This document shows, one piece after another, positions 1 through 9,598 of a stretch of 64,000 nucleotides of DNA. Below the pieces are notes generated by a model. It was not told the DNA's origin. It did not search any database and saw nothing but the letters and a program-made list of their open reading frames with translations. The position numbers were made by a program, and so were the translations under genes. Position 1 is the first letter of the stretch, and each line of letters begins with the position of its first letter. The DNA comes from Nocardioides sp. HDW12B (GTDB taxonomy: Bacteria; Actinomycetota; Actinomycetes; Propionibacteriales; Nocardioidaceae): NCBI RefSeq assembly GCF_011299595.1, contig NZ_CP049867.1, positions 1,488,001 to 1,552,000 of the forward strand, read 5' to 3'.

Positions 1-607
1 CCACCACGAGCTGGCTGATGAGGGCCGGCAGCATGATCTTGACCGCCTGCGGCAGCAGGACGATCGTCATGACCTGGGTCTTGCGCATGCCGATGGCGTA
101 CGCCGCCTCCGCCTGACCGGGGGGCACGGCGTTGACGCCGGCCCGGAAGACCTCGGCCAGCACGGACCCGTTGTAGAGGGTCAGGGCGAAGACGACGGCC
201 CAGAAGGAGCCGAAGCCGTCGCCCACGCCGTAGGCGAAGTAGATGAAGATCATCAGCAGCAGCACCGGCACGGCGCGGAAGAACTCCACGATCAACCAGC
301 TCGGCCAGCGCAGCCAGCGGTGCTCGGACATCTTGCCGACACCGAACACGAGACCGAAGACCACGGCGAAGACGATGGCCAGCGAGGCCATCTTGAGGGT
401 CTCGAGCAGCCCGTCGACCAGGATGGCCTCGATGTAGGACGGAGTGAGGAACGGCTCCCACTTCGCGTAGGCGAACTGGTCGAACTCCACGAGGCGGGCG
501 ACCAGCAGCCCGGCCAGGGCGAGCAGCATGACGACGGTCGCCAGGGTGTAGAGCCGGTGGCGCCCGCGGGTCTTCGGGCCGGGGGCGTCGAACAGGATCG
601 AGGTCAT
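1..607 (-). CDS. gluD: Glutamate ABC transporter permease GluD (3' end cut by window edge)
   Basis: Inner-membrane permease of a glutamate/polar amino-acid ABC importer of the HisM family. The ATG at 605-607 overlaps the gluC stop by four bases (ATGA), so the two genes are translationally coupled. About 202 codons are present; the stop lies beyond position 1. Hydrophobic segments alternate with short loops, and the conserved cytoplasmic EAA loop is visible near the end (GQAEAAYAIGM then ILLPQAVKIMLPAL), which contacts the ATPase. It is the last gene of the minus-strand order gluA-gluB-gluC-gluD. Glutamate specificity is inferred from the four-gene layout; other polar amino acids are possible. 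Confidence 0.9.
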   Translation of the reverse strand, partial: MTSILFDAPGPKTRGRHRLYTLATVVMLLALAGLLVARLVEFDQFAYAKWEPFLTPSYIEAILVDGLLETLKMASLAIVFAVVFGLVFGVGKMSEHRWLRWPSWLIVEFFRAVPVLLLMIFIYFAYGVGDGFGSFWAVVFALTLYNGSVLAEVFRAGVNAVPPGQAEAAYAIGMRKTQVMTIVLLPQAVKIMLPALISQLVV

Positions 608-1260
608 CGGGAGGCCACCTTCCAACGACGCTCGAGGGTCCACGCCCCGGCGGACAGGATCTCGACCAGCACGATGTAGCCGAGGGCGAACAGCAGGAAG
701 ATCTCGGGCCGCACATCCGCGTTCGCGTTGGTGAAGCCGCGCATACGGGCCGTCGCCTCGAGGAGCCCGAAAGCCGCCGCCACCGAGGTGTTCTTCAGCA
801 GCGCGATGAGCACGCTGGCCAGCGGCGGCACCACGGCGCGGAACGACTGCGGCAGGATCACGTGGCGCATCGAGTCGCCGAACGTCATGCCGATCGCACG
901 CGCCGCCTCAGCCTGGCCCAGGGGCACGGCGTTGATGCCCGAGCGGACGGACTCGCAGACGAAGGCGGAGGTGTAGAGGCTGAGGGCGATGACGCCCTTG
1001 ACCAGGAACGGAGTGCCCACGAACCACTGAAGCGATGGCGCCACCACGAAGATGAAGATGAAGACGATGAGCAGCGGGGTGTTCCGCACCACGGTGACGT
1101 AGGTCCCCGCGGTGCGTCGCATGACCGCCACCGGACCGACCCGCAGCGCGCCGAGCAGGGTGCCGAAGGCCAGGGAGGCCAGGGCAGACCAGAAGAACAG
1201 CTGGATCGTCAGCCAGAAGGCCGAGAGGTACAGGTCGAAGTCCGCGAAGACCGGCTCCAC
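604..1260 (-). CDS. gluC: Glutamate ABC transporter permease GluC
   Basis: Inner-membrane permease, 218 aa, partner of GluD in a polar amino-acid importer. The start is GTG at 1258-1260, with an AGGAGG ribosome site seven bases upstream. Several transmembrane segments are visible, and the EAA loop reads GQAEAARAIGM followed by VILPQSFRAVVPPL. It overlaps gluD by four bases. A strong hairpin lies between it and gluB, which would let the binding protein be made in excess over the permeases. Family assignment (HisM/ArtQ type) is secure; the substrate is inferred from context. Confidence 0.9.
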   Translation of the reverse strand: MEPVFADFDLYLSAFWLTIQLFFWSALASLAFGTLLGALRVGPVAVMRRTAGTYVTVVRNTPLLIVFIFIFVVAPSLQWFVGTPFLVKGVIALSLYTSAFVCESVRSGINAVPLGQAEAARAIGMTFGDSMRHVILPQSFRAVVPPLASVLIALLKNTSVAAAFGLLEATARMRGFTNANADVRPEIFLLFALGYIVLVEILSAGAWTLERRWKVASR

Positions 1261-1309
1261 CGGGTCACCTCCTCATCGTCGCTCGTGGGTCTCTCGGGAC
1301 GGATCCGGG

Positions 1310-1352
1310 GCTGCCCGTGGGGCACGACGGACGCCGCGCCCCACCGGGCAGC
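1310..1352 (-). promoter_or_regulatory. Stem-loop between gluB and gluC
   Basis: The arms 1310-1323 and 1338-1352 are complementary over 14 bp with a single bulged base and a 14-nt loop. They are flanked by a further GGATCC inverted repeat at 1301-1306 and 1358-1363. The hairpin sits 19 nt after the gluB stop, inside the operon. In binding-protein transporter operons such intercistronic hairpins often stabilise the upstream mRNA or partly terminate transcription. No U-tract is seen, so an mRNA-stability or partial-termination role is inferred. Confidence 0.6.
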
Positions 1353-1371
1353 ACTCAGGATCCAGCGGGGC

Positions 1372-2274
1372 TCAGGCCTCGCAGGGGTCGAGCTCGGGCT
1401 GCTCCGGGGCGTCGACGCCGGCCTCGCCGAGCGTGGCGGCGAAGGCGTCCTCCCACGTGCCGTCCTCGTAGGAGGCCTCGATGGTGTCGTTGATCCACTG
1501 GCACATCTCGGGAGCGTCCTTGGAGTAGCCCACGCCGTAGCGCTCCTCCGAGAAGGGCTCCACGACGACCTTGAGGTTGTCGGGGTCCTCCGCGGCGTAG
1601 CCCAGGAGGATGGCGCCGTCGGTGGTCATCGCGTCCACCGTGCCGTTGGCGACCTGGTCGACGCACTCGGAGTAGGTGTCGAAGCCGCGCGGCGTCGCCC
1701 CCTCCTTCTCGATGTTCTCCAGCGAGGTGGAGCCGGTCACCGAGCAGACCTCGGTGCCCTTGACGTCGTCGAGGGTCTCGATGTCGGAGTCGGCGGCGAC
1801 GAGGAGCTGCTGGCCGGTGACGTAGTAGGGGCCGGCCTGGCCCACGATCGCGCGGCGCTCGTCGGTGATGGAGTACGACGCGAGGACGAGGTCGACCTCG
1901 CCCTCCTGGAGGAACGGCTCGCGGTTGTCGGAGATCGTCTCCTTCCAGGTGATGTCCTCGGCCGCGATGCCCAGGGACGCGGCGAGGATCTTGCCCATCT
2001 CGGGGTCGAAGCCCTCGGGCATGTCGGCGGTGGCGCTCTTGAAGCCGATGCCGGGCTGGTCGTACTTCACGCCGATGGTGATCTCGCCGCTCTCGGCGAG
2101 CTCCTTCATCTTCGTGCCGTCCTCGAACTCGGCGGCCGCGTCCTCGGCGACCTCGACGTCGGGGGCGTCCTCCGAGCTGCTGCTGCCGGCGTCACCGCAG
2201 GCGGCGAGCCCGAGCGAGGCCAGGAGCAGGGCGGCTCCGAGGACGGGGGTCTTCCGGATCTTGTTGCTGCGCAT
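1372..2274 (-). CDS. gluB: Glutamate-binding lipoprotein GluB
   Basis: Extracellular solute-binding lipoprotein of 300 aa (SBP family 3) that delivers the amino acid to GluC/GluD. The N-terminus is a lipoprotein signal peptide with lipobox LAAC (Cys26), followed by a Ser/Asp/Glu-rich linker. The mature part shows the family pattern: GEITIGVKYDQPG at the first lobe, a GFDPEMGK region, and the hinge stretch VDLVLASYSITDERR. The start ATG (2272-2274) has AGGAGAAG just upstream. It lies 63 nt after gluA and before the gluB-gluC hairpin. A glutamate/glutamine/aspartate substrate is likely. Confidence 0.92.
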   Translation of the reverse strand: MRSNKIRKTPVLGAALLLASLGLAACGDAGSSSSEDAPDVEVAEDAAAEFEDGTKMKELAESGEITIGVKYDQPGIGFKSATADMPEGFDPEMGKILAASLGIAAEDITWKETISDNREPFLQEGEVDLVLASYSITDERRAIVGQAGPYYVTGQQLLVAADSDIETLDDVKGTEVCSVTGSTSLENIEKEGATPRGFDTYSECVDQVANGTVDAMTTDGAILLGYAAEDPDNLKVVVEPFSEERYGVGYSKDAPEMCQWINDTIEASYEDGTWEDAFAATLGEAGVDAPEQPELDPCEA

Positions 2275-2337
2275 CTCTTCTCCTGGTGCTCGTGGCGATG
2301 GATGGATGACGAACGAACGGGTCGGGCGACAGTCGGG

Positions 2338-3096
<759 letters not shown>

Positions 3097-3238
3097 CGCC
3101 GCAACGTAACGTGCCGACCGGCGTGTCTGCACCCGCCGCACCGAGGGAACCAGGCAACTCGCAACCGGATCGTGACCTTGGTTGCACTTCAGGTCCAGCC
3201 CGCGCGCGGGCGGGGCGGCTCCAGTAGCCTCCCCGGCC
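3097..3238. promoter_or_regulatory. Divergent promoter region gluA / SDR gene
   Basis: This 142-bp intergenic stretch must carry the promoters of both divergent genes. It holds an inverted repeat GCAACC at 3161-3166 and GGTTGC at 3180-3185, with another GCAAC copy nearby. These may be operator half-sites, but no regulator can be named. Confidence 0.35.
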
Positions 3239-4018
3239 ATGGACATCACCGGAGCAAGTGCAGTCGTCACCGGAGGGGCCTCGGGCATCGGGGCCGCCGC
3301 CGCGCGGGCCCTCGCCGGGGCTGGGGCGAGGGTCGTCGTGGCCGACCTCAACGAGGCCAAGGGCCAGGAGGTGGCGACGGCGATCGGCGGCGTCTTCGTG
3401 CGCGTCGACGTGACCCGCACCGAGGACATCGTGGCGGCCGTGGACGTGGCCGAGCAGCTCGGACCGGTCCGGGTGCTCGTCAACAGCGCCGGCATCGGGT
3501 GGGCCCAGCGCACCGTCGGCAAGGACGGCACGTACGGGTCCGCCGCCGACCTGGCGGCGTACAGCAAGGTCATCGCGATCAACCTGATCGGCACCTTCGA
3601 CGCCATCCGCATCGCCGCGACGGCGATGAGCCGCACCGAGCCGCTGGACGCGTCGGGGGAGCGGGGCGCGATCGTCAACCTCGCCTCGGTCGCCGCCTTC
3701 GACGGCCAGATCGGCCAGGCGGCGTACTCCGCGTCCAAGGGCGGCGTGGTCGGCATGACGCTGCCGGTGGCCCGCGACCTCGCCGCGATCGGCGTGCGCG
3801 TGAACACGGTCGCGCCCGGTCTCATCGACACCCCGATCTACGGCGAGGGCGAGGACAGCGAGCGCTTCAAGGCTCACCTCGAGCAGGGCGTGCTGTTCCC
3901 CAAGCGCCTCGGGGCGCCGGAGGAGCTGGCGTCGATGGTGCTGGAGGCGGCGACGAACTCCTACCTCAACGGCGAGACCATCCGGGTCGACGGCGGCATC
4001 CGGATGCAGCCCAAGTAG
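3239..4018 (+). CDS. SDR family dehydrogenase, 3-hydroxyacyl-CoA dehydrogenase type II-like
   Basis: Classical short-chain dehydrogenase/reductase of 259 aa. The nucleotide-binding motif is TGGASGIG (11-18), with Asp36 at the end of beta-2, which suggests NAD(H) rather than NADP(H). NSAG is at 82-85, and the catalytic residues are Asn115, Ser150, Tyr163 and Lys167 (YSASK). The region around residues 88-140 has the insertion typical of the HSD17B10-like branch, which oxidises 3-hydroxyacyl-CoA in fatty-acid or branched-chain amino-acid degradation. The start ATG at 3239-3241 is the one that begins the family domain. It is a single gene, divergent from gluA. Substrate is inferred from subfamily resemblance only. 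Confidence 0.85.
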   Translation: MDITGASAVVTGGASGIGAAAARALAGAGARVVVADLNEAKGQEVATAIGGVFVRVDVTRTEDIVAAVDVAEQLGPVRVLVNSAGIGWAQRTVGKDGTYGSAADLAAYSKVIAINLIGTFDAIRIAATAMSRTEPLDASGERGAIVNLASVAAFDGQIGQAAYSASKGGVVGMTLPVARDLAAIGVRVNTVAPGLIDTPIYGEGEDSERFKAHLEQGVLFPKRLGAPEELASMVLEAATNSYLNGETIRVDGGIRMQPK

Positions 4019-4105
4019 CGGGTGCGGGTGTCGGGTCCGCCACCGTTTGGGGCGGCCGGTCGCGGGCACGTGAGAGGCGTGACCTCGTCGACGAAGGAGA
4101 ACGCC

Positions 4106-4702
4106 TTGACCCCCATCCGGCTGGCCCAGAGCCTCGCCCACACCGCCGTCCACACGGCGGTCGACACCGTCCGCCACCCGGTGGCCGGCGCCTCGCGCGC
4201 GGTCGGCCTGGCGCGGGGGGCAATCCAGGTGGCGCGGGCCGCTCCGGGCATCGTGGCGGACACCGTCGCGACCCGGACGCAGGGCGGACCTCCGACCGAC
4301 GGGCCCGTCACGAGCCCGGCCGACCGACCCGCTGACCGTGCCGCCGACCGGGCTGCCGACTCGCCCCGGGCCCGCGCCGGCGCCGGTACGTCGAAGCCGG
4401 CGGACTCGTCGGCTCCTGCCCCGGGCCCGTTGAAGACCACCGTGCCGGACCCGGCGAACCCGACGGCACCCCCGGCCCCCGGCCAGGGCGGGGTGCCGGA
4501 CCTGGCGCCGCCGGACCCAGCCGACCGCGTGCTGGTCGTCGAGGAGGCGCTGGCCGCCGAGGCGGCCGACGGCACGACGGACTCGCGCTTCGGTGTCGCG
4601 ACCGAGCCGCACGCCTCGACCCGGGGCGAGGACCACGGCGAGCGGCCGCTGGCCCGCGCCGAGGTCGACGAGCTGGCCGAGGAGGCCGAGGCCCGCGAGT
4701 GA
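4106..4702 (+). CDS. Low-complexity Ala/Pro/Asp-rich protein of unknown function
   Basis: Not recognised. The TTG start at 4106-4108 has a good ribosome site (GAAGGAGA, 4093-4100), giving 198 aa; a GTG at 4079 is an alternative. The first 60 residues form an amphipathic, Ala/Val-rich stretch (LAQSLAHTAVHTAVDTVRHP) that could lie on a membrane or pair as helices. The rest is disordered, rich in Pro, Ala, Asp and Glu, and ends in an acidic helix (AEVDELAEEAEARE). It contains ADR-type tandem repeats at 4313-4360. It may be a PHA-granule or cell-envelope associated protein, but nothing in the sequence proves this. Confidence 0.6.
   Translation: MTPIRLAQSLAHTAVHTAVDTVRHPVAGASRAVGLARGAIQVARAAPGIVADTVATRTQGGPPTDGPVTSPADRPADRAADRAADSPRARAGAGTSKPADSSAPAPGPLKTTVPDPANPTAPPAPGQGGVPDLAPPDPADRVLVVEEALAAEAADGTTDSRFGVATEPHASTRGEDHGERPLARAEVDELAEEAEARE
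4313..4360. repeat. 12-bp tandem repeat, four units, GCCGAC-anchored
   Basis: Four consecutive 12-mers (4313-4324, 4325-4336, 4337-4348, 4349-4360) each end in GCCGAC or CTGAC. On the opposite strand each starts GTCGGC or GTCAGC. Within the overlapping gene they encode an ADRP/ADRA repeat. The unit resembles the repeats at 36392-36475 and 41802-41837. Confidence 0.65.
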
Positions 4703-4711
4703 GCGGCAGGC

Positions 4712-5659
4712 TCAGCCGCGGGGCGCGTCGAGCCGGGTGATCCAGTAGTCGGCGGTCGCCGGTGACGGGTTGCCGAAGCGGGCGTTCACGGCGTACAGCG
4801 AGCCCCGCAGGAGCGCCACCGTCGTGGGCACGTCGACGTCGTCGCTGGTCAGCTCGTCGGTGACCTCGCGGCTGAGCAGGTCGGCGGCGAGGTCGACCAC
4901 CGCGATGAGGTTGTCGCGGTTGCGGACGACGTAGAGCCGGTCGCCGTCGATCTCGAGCCCGTCGCCGTTGGTCACGAGGTAGCCGCCGAGGTCGATCTGC
5001 TCGGTGTCGCCGGTGAGCGGGTCGACGCGGAACAGCAGCCCCTTGGCCGACTGCACCAGCACCAGGTAGCCGCCGCTGGCCACGATGCCGTTGGCGTTGA
5101 ACCCGGCGCCGTAGACGAGGTCCCCGGTCAGCGGCAGCAGCTCGGCCGGTCCGGAGGCCGGCACCTGCTTGCCGTCGAGCCGGACCACCGCCAGCTCCTG
5201 GTTCATCGAGTCGGTGGCGTAGACGGCGTCGCGGGTCACGACGAGGTCGTTGACGAAGCGCATCGCCGTCGGCAGCGGGTAGGTCGCCAGCACCCGGCCC
5301 GAGGCGGCCGACTGGGCCCGGATCTCCCCGGCCTCGCCGCCGGCGACCCAGATGACGCCGCGCCGCCGGTCGGCCTCGACGCCGACCGCGGGCTTGCCGG
5401 TCGCGCTGCGGGGCAGCACGGAGGTGGTGCCGGTGCGCGGGTTGGCCCGCAGGATGGCGCCGGTGGCGAGCGAGCCGACGTACAGCTTCTGCCCGTCGGT
5501 GGTGATGCCCTCCGGCTGCCAGCCGCGCGGCAACTCGATGCGGTCCGGGGTCGGACCGGCAGTGCCGGAGCCGGGGGCGGCCTGGGCCGCACCGGTCGAC
5601 GCGACCGTGGCGGGGGCGAGCAGCAGGGCGGTGGCGAGGGCGACGATCCGTGTGCGCAC
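4712..5659 (-). CDS. Secreted SMP-30/gluconolactonase-like beta-propeller protein
   Basis: Predicted exported protein of 315 aa. A signal peptide occupies residues 1-28 (Arg start, hydrophobic core, cleavage near AQAA). The rest is a series of WD/NHL-like blades such as [54 protein letters not shown] and [15 protein letters not shown], giving a six-bladed propeller of the SMP-30 type. Similar actinobacterial proteins are often labelled superoxide dismutase by annotation transfer, but no SOD metal motif is visible. Function is unknown; ligand binding or lactone hydrolysis is possible. It is divergent from miaB across 143 bp. Confidence 0.75.
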   Translation of the reverse strand: MRTRIVALATALLLAPATVASTGAAQAAPGSGTAGPTPDRIELPRGWQPEGITTDGQKLYVGSLATGAILRANPRTGTTSVLPRSATGKPAVGVEADRRRGVIWVAGGEAGEIRAQSAASGRVLATYPLPTAMRFVNDLVVTRDAVYATDSMNQELAVVRLDGKQVPASGPAELLPLTGDLVYGAGFNANGIVASGGYLVLVQSAKGLLFRVDPLTGDTEQIDLGGYLVTNGDGLEIDGDRLYVVRNRDNLIAVVDLAADLLSREVTDELTSDDVDVPTTVALLRGSLYAVNARFGNPSPATADYWITRLDAPRG

Positions 5660-5802
5660 GTCAGGGGCCTTCCGGGTGGGGCGCCCCGGTGGGACGCGAC
5701 CCTGTCCACCCTGCGTGGGCCGCGACGCCCTTTCAAGGCGGTCCGCCCGGCGCGGCCCGGGATTGGGGCTGCGACCGAGCGGCGCCGTACCCTGGCACGG
5801 TC

Positions 5803-7338
5803 ATGACTGCCACGCCTGAGACCGTCGCCTCCGCCAATCCTGCCGGCCCCCGCACCTACGAGGTGCGCACCTACGGCTGCCAGATGAACGTCCACGACTC
5901 CGAGCGCCTCACCGGGCTGCTGGAGGACGCCGGCTACGCCAAGGCGCCGAGCGAGACGCAGGCCGACGTGGTCGTGTTCAACACCTGCGCGGTGCGCGAG
6001 AACGCCGACAACCGGCTCTACGGCAACCTCGGCCACCTGGCGCCGGTGAAGGCCGCGAACCCCGGCATGCAGATCGCCGTCGGCGGCTGCCTGGCGCAGA
6101 AGGACCGCAGCGAGATCACCCGCAAGGCGCCCTGGGTCGACGTCGTCTTCGGCACCCACAACATCGGCTCGCTGCCGGTGCTGCTGGAGCGCGCGCGGGT
6201 GCAGGAGGAGGCCCAGGTCGAGATCCTCGAGTCCCTCGAGGTCTTCCCGAGCACGCTGCCGACGCGACGCGAGTCGGCGTACGCCGCCTGGGTGTCGGTG
6301 TCGGTGGGCTGCAACAACACCTGCACGTTCTGCATCGTCCCGAGCCTGCGCGGCAAGGAGAAGGACCGCCGGCCCGGCGAGATCCTCGCCGAGATCGAGG
6401 CGCTGGTCGCCGAGGGCGTCAGCGAGGTCACGCTGCTCGGCCAGAACGTCAACGCGTACGGCGTCGAGTTCGGCGACCGCCAGGCCTTCAGCAAGCTGCT
6501 GCGGGCGTGCGGGGAGATCGAGGGGCTCGAGCGGGTGCGTTTCACCAGCCCCCACCCGGCGGAGTTCACCGACGACGTCATCCACGCGATGGCCGAGACC
6601 CCCAACGTGATGCCGCAGCTGCACATGCCGCTGCAGTCCGGCTCGGACCGGGTGCTCAAGGCGATGCGTCGCTCCTACCGCCAGTCGAAGTTCCTCGGCA
6701 TCATCGACCGCGTCCGCGAGGCCATGCCCGAGGCCGCGATCAGCACCGACATCATCGTGGGCTTCCCGGGCGAGACCGAGGAGGACTTCCTCGACACCCT
6801 CGACGTCGTACGACGAGCGCGGTTCGCCAACGCCTTCACGTTCCAGTACTCCAAGCGCCCCGGCACGCCGGCCGCGGACCTGCCCGACCAGCTGCCCAAG
6901 GCGGTCGTGCAGGAGCGCTACGAGCGGCTCGTGACCCTGGTCAACGACATCGCCTGGGAGGAGAACAAGGCGCGCGTCGGCACCGTCGTCGAGCTGCTGG
7001 TCTCCGAGGGGGAGGGGCGCAAGGACGCCGCCACCCACCGCCGCACCGGCCGGGCGCGCGACAACCGACTCGTCCACTTCGAGGTCGACCCGGACGGGGT
7101 CTCGACGGGCTCGACCGACGTGCCGCGCCCCGGCGACGTCGTCGAGGTCCTCATCACCTCCGCCGCGCCGCACCACCTGATGTCGGACGCCCCGCTGCGC
7201 AGCCTGCGCCGCACCCGCTCCGGCGACGCCTGGGAGGCCCGGACCTCCACCCCGACCGCGTCGGGCACGTTGCTGGGTCTGCCCTCGGTCGGCGTCCCGG
7301 CGCCGCTCCCGGCCGCGACCGGCTGCTCGGTCGGCTAG
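5803..7338 (+). CDS. miaB: tRNA-2-methylthio-N6-dimethylallyladenosine synthase MiaB
   Basis: Radical-SAM methylthiotransferase of 511 aa that adds a methylthio group to i6A37 of tRNAs, acting after MiaA. The UPF0004 domain carries the auxiliary cluster cysteines Cys26, Cys62 and Cys96. The radical-SAM motif CNNTCTFC gives Cys170, Cys174 and Cys177. A TRAM RNA-binding domain follows near residues 390-460, and the last 40 residues are an unconserved Ser/Thr/Ala-rich tail. The start ATG at 5803 begins the conserved region; upstream in-frame codons look non-coding. It heads the miaB ... miaA-dapF-hflX block. Confidence 0.95.
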   Translation: MTATPETVASANPAGPRTYEVRTYGCQMNVHDSERLTGLLEDAGYAKAPSETQADVVVFNTCAVRENADNRLYGNLGHLAPVKAANPGMQIAVGGCLAQKDRSEITRKAPWVDVVFGTHNIGSLPVLLERARVQEEAQVEILESLEVFPSTLPTRRESAYAAWVSVSVGCNNTCTFCIVPSLRGKEKDRRPGEILAEIEALVAEGVSEVTLLGQNVNAYGVEFGDRQAFSKLLRACGEIEGLERVRFTSPHPAEFTDDVIHAMAETPNVMPQLHMPLQSGSDRVLKAMRRSYRQSKFLGIIDRVREAMPEAAISTDIIVGFPGETEEDFLDTLDVVRRARFANAFTFQYSKRPGTPAADLPDQLPKAVVQERYERLVTLVNDIAWEENKARVGTVVELLVSEGEGRKDAATHRRTGRARDNRLVHFEVDPDGVSTGSTDVPRPGDVVEVLITSAAPHHLMSDAPLRSLRRTRSGDAWEARTSTPTASGTLLGLPSVGVPAPLPAATGCSVG

Positions 7339-7340
7339 CG

Positions 7341-7412
7341 CCCGTCTGTCGGCCCGTCTGCCGGCCCGTCTGCCGGCCCGTCTGCCGGCCCTGGTGTCGG
7401 CCCGTCGGTCGG
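7341..7412. repeat. 12-bp tandem repeat, six units, after miaB
   Basis: Six units of 12 bp begin two bases after the miaB stop. The first to fourth read CCCGTCTGYCGG, and the last two are diverged (CCCTGGTGTCGG, CCCGTCGGTCGG). Together they fill most of the gap before the holin-like gene. No hairpin or open frame with codon bias accounts for them. Confidence 0.8.
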
Positions 7413-7523
7413 TCCCTCCTGCCGCACCGTCGGCCCGGCCTGGTCCGGACCGGCGGGTATCACCCCCGGCCCCCGACCGCTCCTCCCCAGGGTCCACGAC
7501 TCGACGAGAGGGAGGTGGACGCG

Positions 7524-7844
7524 ATGTTCACCTGGATGTTCTGGCGGTCCGCGGTCGAACGGGCCGTCAAGTCGTTCGCGCAGTCCCTGGCCGCCTGTCT
7601 CGGCGCCAGCGGAGCCGGCCTGTGGGAGGTGGAGTGGACGACGGTCCTGGCCGTCGCGGGCATGACGACGTTGCTGTCGCTGCTCAGCTCCGTGGCCTCG
7701 GCGCCGGTGGGCGCCGACCACCACAGCCCGTCACTGCTGCCGGCACCGGGCGGACCCGCCGGACCCGCCGGGCCCGCCGCCGCCCCGGCCGGGGCCGTGC
7801 CCCAGCAGCGCGCGCCGGAGCACCTGCAGCCCGCTGCCGGCTGA
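7524..7844 (+). CDS. Holin-like small membrane protein (r1t holin family resemblance)
   Basis: Small protein of 106 aa with ATG at 7524 and a strong GAGAGGGAGG ribosome site. The first 60 residues (MFTWMFWRSAVERAVKSFAQ, then SLAACLGASGAG, then VLAVAGMTTLLSLLSSVAS) follow the pattern of the phage r1t-type holin family: an amphipathic ERA.K.FAQ helix and two short membrane segments. The last 40 residues are Pro/Gly/Ala-rich and variable. No other phage genes are near, so this is an orphan, either domesticated or a lone remnant. The family call comes from pattern resemblance only. Confidence 0.65.
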   Translation: MFTWMFWRSAVERAVKSFAQSLAACLGASGAGLWEVEWTTVLAVAGMTTLLSLLSSVASAPVGADHHSPSLLPAPGGPAGPAGPAAAPAGAVPQQRAPEHLQPAAG

Positions 7845-7932
7845 GCCGACGCCGGTCGCGCCGGTCGCGCCGGTCGGCAGGGTCGGCACGGTCGTCGCCG
7901 GTCGTCGAGGCGGGCTGGGCGCGCGAGAGGTC

Positions 7933-8346
7933 TCAGGTCTCGCGGCGCAGCTTCTCGTCCGCGATGGGTGCCGGCTGCGGCTCGTCGACGTCCCACGGCG
8001 TGCCGCCGCGGTTCTCGGCGTCCGCGTCGGGCCGCTCGTGCTCGGCCAGGTCCCGCTGGGAGACGTCGGCGGCGTCCCACGCCCCCGGGGTGACGTCGAG
8101 CTCGCCGTCGGTGCGGGTCCGGGCGGTGCCCTTGGTGCCCATGCCCTCGACGCTGCCGGGAGCGCCGAGGCCGCGGGGGTCGGGGCCGTCGGGCCCGGTG
8201 CGCTCGCTGCTCACGCCCATGCGCCCGCCTGCCCCCTCGGGGCCGGGACTGTTCGGCGTCGAGGCCTCGTTCTCGAAGGGCACCGGCGCCTCGCCGGACT
8301 CCTTCGAGGTCACCGGGGGTACGTCGTGATCGGGTGTCTCTTCCAT
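7933..8346 (-). CDS. Acidic, disordered hypothetical protein
   Basis: Not recognised; 137 aa. The composition is dominated by Gly, Pro, Asp, Glu and Ala with no hydrophobic core, so the protein is probably intrinsically disordered and cytoplasmic. The ATG at 8344-8346 is preceded by AGGAGG-like bases. It is followed upstream on the same strand by a second small acidic protein 43 nt away. Such paired acidic proteins occur in Nocardioides-type genomes without known function. Confidence 0.5.
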   Translation of the reverse strand: MEETPDHDVPPVTSKESGEAPVPFENEASTPNSPGPEGAGGRMGVSSERTGPDGPDPRGLGAPGSVEGMGTKGTARTRTDGELDVTPGAWDAADVSQRDLAEHERPDADAENRGGTPWDVDEPQPAPIADEKLRRET

Positions 8347-8388
8347 CGGTCCTCCTGAGGTCTCGACGAGCGCGACCGTCGTCGGCTG

Positions 8389-8709
8389 TCAGTCGGGCTT
8401 GCTGGTCTCGGGGTCGGCGGCGTCGCCGTCGGCACTCTCGTCGGTGTCCTCGGGCTCCTGCAGCGCGTCGGGCACGTCGGTCTCCTGCGTCTGCGCCGAC
8501 AGCGGCTGGTCGGCGGTCAGCAGCTCGTCGGAGCTGTGGTCGCCGGCGCCCACGTCGGACTCCATCACGGTCGCGTCGGCACCGCCGGGGGCACGGTCCA
8601 CGTCCTCGTCGATCTTCGCCTCGGGCAGGCCGGGGTCGTCGGACGGTGCGAGCACCTTCGTGACGTCACCCTGCTTGTTGGTCTCGACCTCGCGGTCCTC
8701 GTCGCTCAT
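8389..8709 (-). CDS. Small acidic hypothetical protein
   Basis: Predicted 106-aa acidic protein (MSDEDREVETNKQGDVTKVL...) with many Asp/Glu residues and no cysteine or membrane segment. The ATG at 8707-8709 is preferred because upstream in-frame codons are Arg/Gly-rich and unlike the rest. It is on the same strand as and just upstream of the 7933-8346 gene, and the two may be co-transcribed. No function can be assigned. Confidence 0.55.
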   Translation of the reverse strand: MSDEDREVETNKQGDVTKVLAPSDDPGLPEAKIDEDVDRAPGGADATVMESDVGAGDHSSDELLTADQPLSAQTQETDVPDALQEPEDTDESADGDAADPETSKPD

Positions 8710-8794
8710 GGCACCACTGTGCCCGACACGCGCCCGGCCACACGCGGGACGGCCACACACGGGCCGGCTGCACGCGGGCCGGCCCTGCGACCAC

Positions 8795-9247
8795 TCAGAA
8801 GCCGAAGGTCACCACGGCCGGGACCTGACCGGCGGCGAGCAGCGCCAGCACCGCGTGCTCGTGGGGCACCATCGGCGCGGGCGGCACGGCGGGGGAGACC
8901 CACCGCAGGTCGACGCACTTCTCCGGCTCCTGGATGGCCGGCTCGCCGGACCACGAGCGCACCGTGAAGAAGAAGTCGACCCGCTGCTCGATGGGAGCGG
9001 GGTTGCCCGGATCCGTGCGGTGCATGGCCGTCAGCGGCTCCAGGGCGTCGGGGTCGAGCTCGACGCCCAGCTCCTCGCGGGCCTCGCGCACGGCGGCACC
9101 GAGCACGGACTCGCCGGCCTCGACGTGGCCGGCGGCGGCAGTGGCCCAGTGGCCCGCCATGTACGTCGTCGCGGGCCCGCGCTGCTGCAGGAGCACCTCG
9201 GGCCCGGACGGGCCGTCACGCGTGAGCAGCACGTAGGCGGCCGGCAC
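8795..9247 (-). CDS. NUDIX hydrolase
   Basis: Cytoplasmic nucleoside-diphosphate-X pyrophosphohydrolase of 150 aa. The full Nudix box is intact: Gly40, Glu46, then REAREELG with Arg54, Glu55, Glu58, Glu59 and Gly61. A QQRG motif near residue 21 and a HWATAAAGHVEAGE context resemble house-cleaning or MutT-like members that act on nucleotide triphosphates or related small molecules. The start is taken as GTG at 9245-9247; the frame remains open upstream, so a few extra residues are possible. It lies 35 nt after the antitoxin-like gene on the same strand. Confidence 0.85.
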   Translation of the reverse strand: MPAAYVLLTRDGPSGPEVLLQQRGPATTYMAGHWATAAAGHVEAGESVLGAAVREAREELGVELDPDALEPLTAMHRTDPGNPAPIEQRVDFFFTVRSWSGEPAIQEPEKCVDLRWVSPAVPPAPMVPHEHAVLALLAAGQVPAVVTFGF

Positions 9248-9282
9248 GACCTGGAAGCCGGGCTGCTCCGCGGGGTAGCCGC

Positions 9283-9486
9283 TCAGCGGAGGTCGTCGTT
9301 CTTGCCGTCGAGCTTGTCGAGCTGGACCTTCGCCTGCCCCTGGGCCTTGCGGATCTTGTCGCGGTGCTTGCCGCCGGTCTTCTTGTCGGCCACGGCGGCG
9401 CCCTGGTCGATGGCCTTGGAGATCTTGTCGCCGTGCTGGTCGACGGCCTTGGTGGCGGCCTTGCGTGCCTTGTCCAGGAATCCCAT
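9283..9486 (-). CDS. MT0933-type antitoxin-like small protein
   Basis: Small Lys/Asp-rich helical protein of 67 aa (MGFLDKARKAATKAVDQHGD..., later DKKTGGKHRDKI). This matches the pattern of the actinobacterial family typified by M. tuberculosis Rv0909/MT0933, annotated as an antitoxin. The ATG at 9484-9486 has a clear ribosome site (GAGGAGC). No gene for a partner toxin is adjacent: the downstream neighbour is NUDIX and the upstream one is divergent miaA. Many homologues occur without a toxin, so a true toxin-antitoxin role is doubtful. Confidence 0.7.
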   Translation of the reverse strand: MGFLDKARKAATKAVDQHGDKISKAIDQGAAVADKKTGGKHRDKIRKAQGQAKVQLDKLDGKNDDLR

Positions 9487-9598
9487 GGCTGCTCCTCGAG
9501 CTGGTCGGGCGGGTGGTGCGCGTGGACGGGCCTCCAACCTAGCGCGGTCGGCGCACGCCCCGGTCCCGCGTCGGGAGCCGGTGCGCGAGACTGGCGCG

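Noticed and set aside
9283-9486. A complete toxin-antitoxin pair
   Set aside because: Only the antitoxin-like protein is present; neither neighbour is a toxin.
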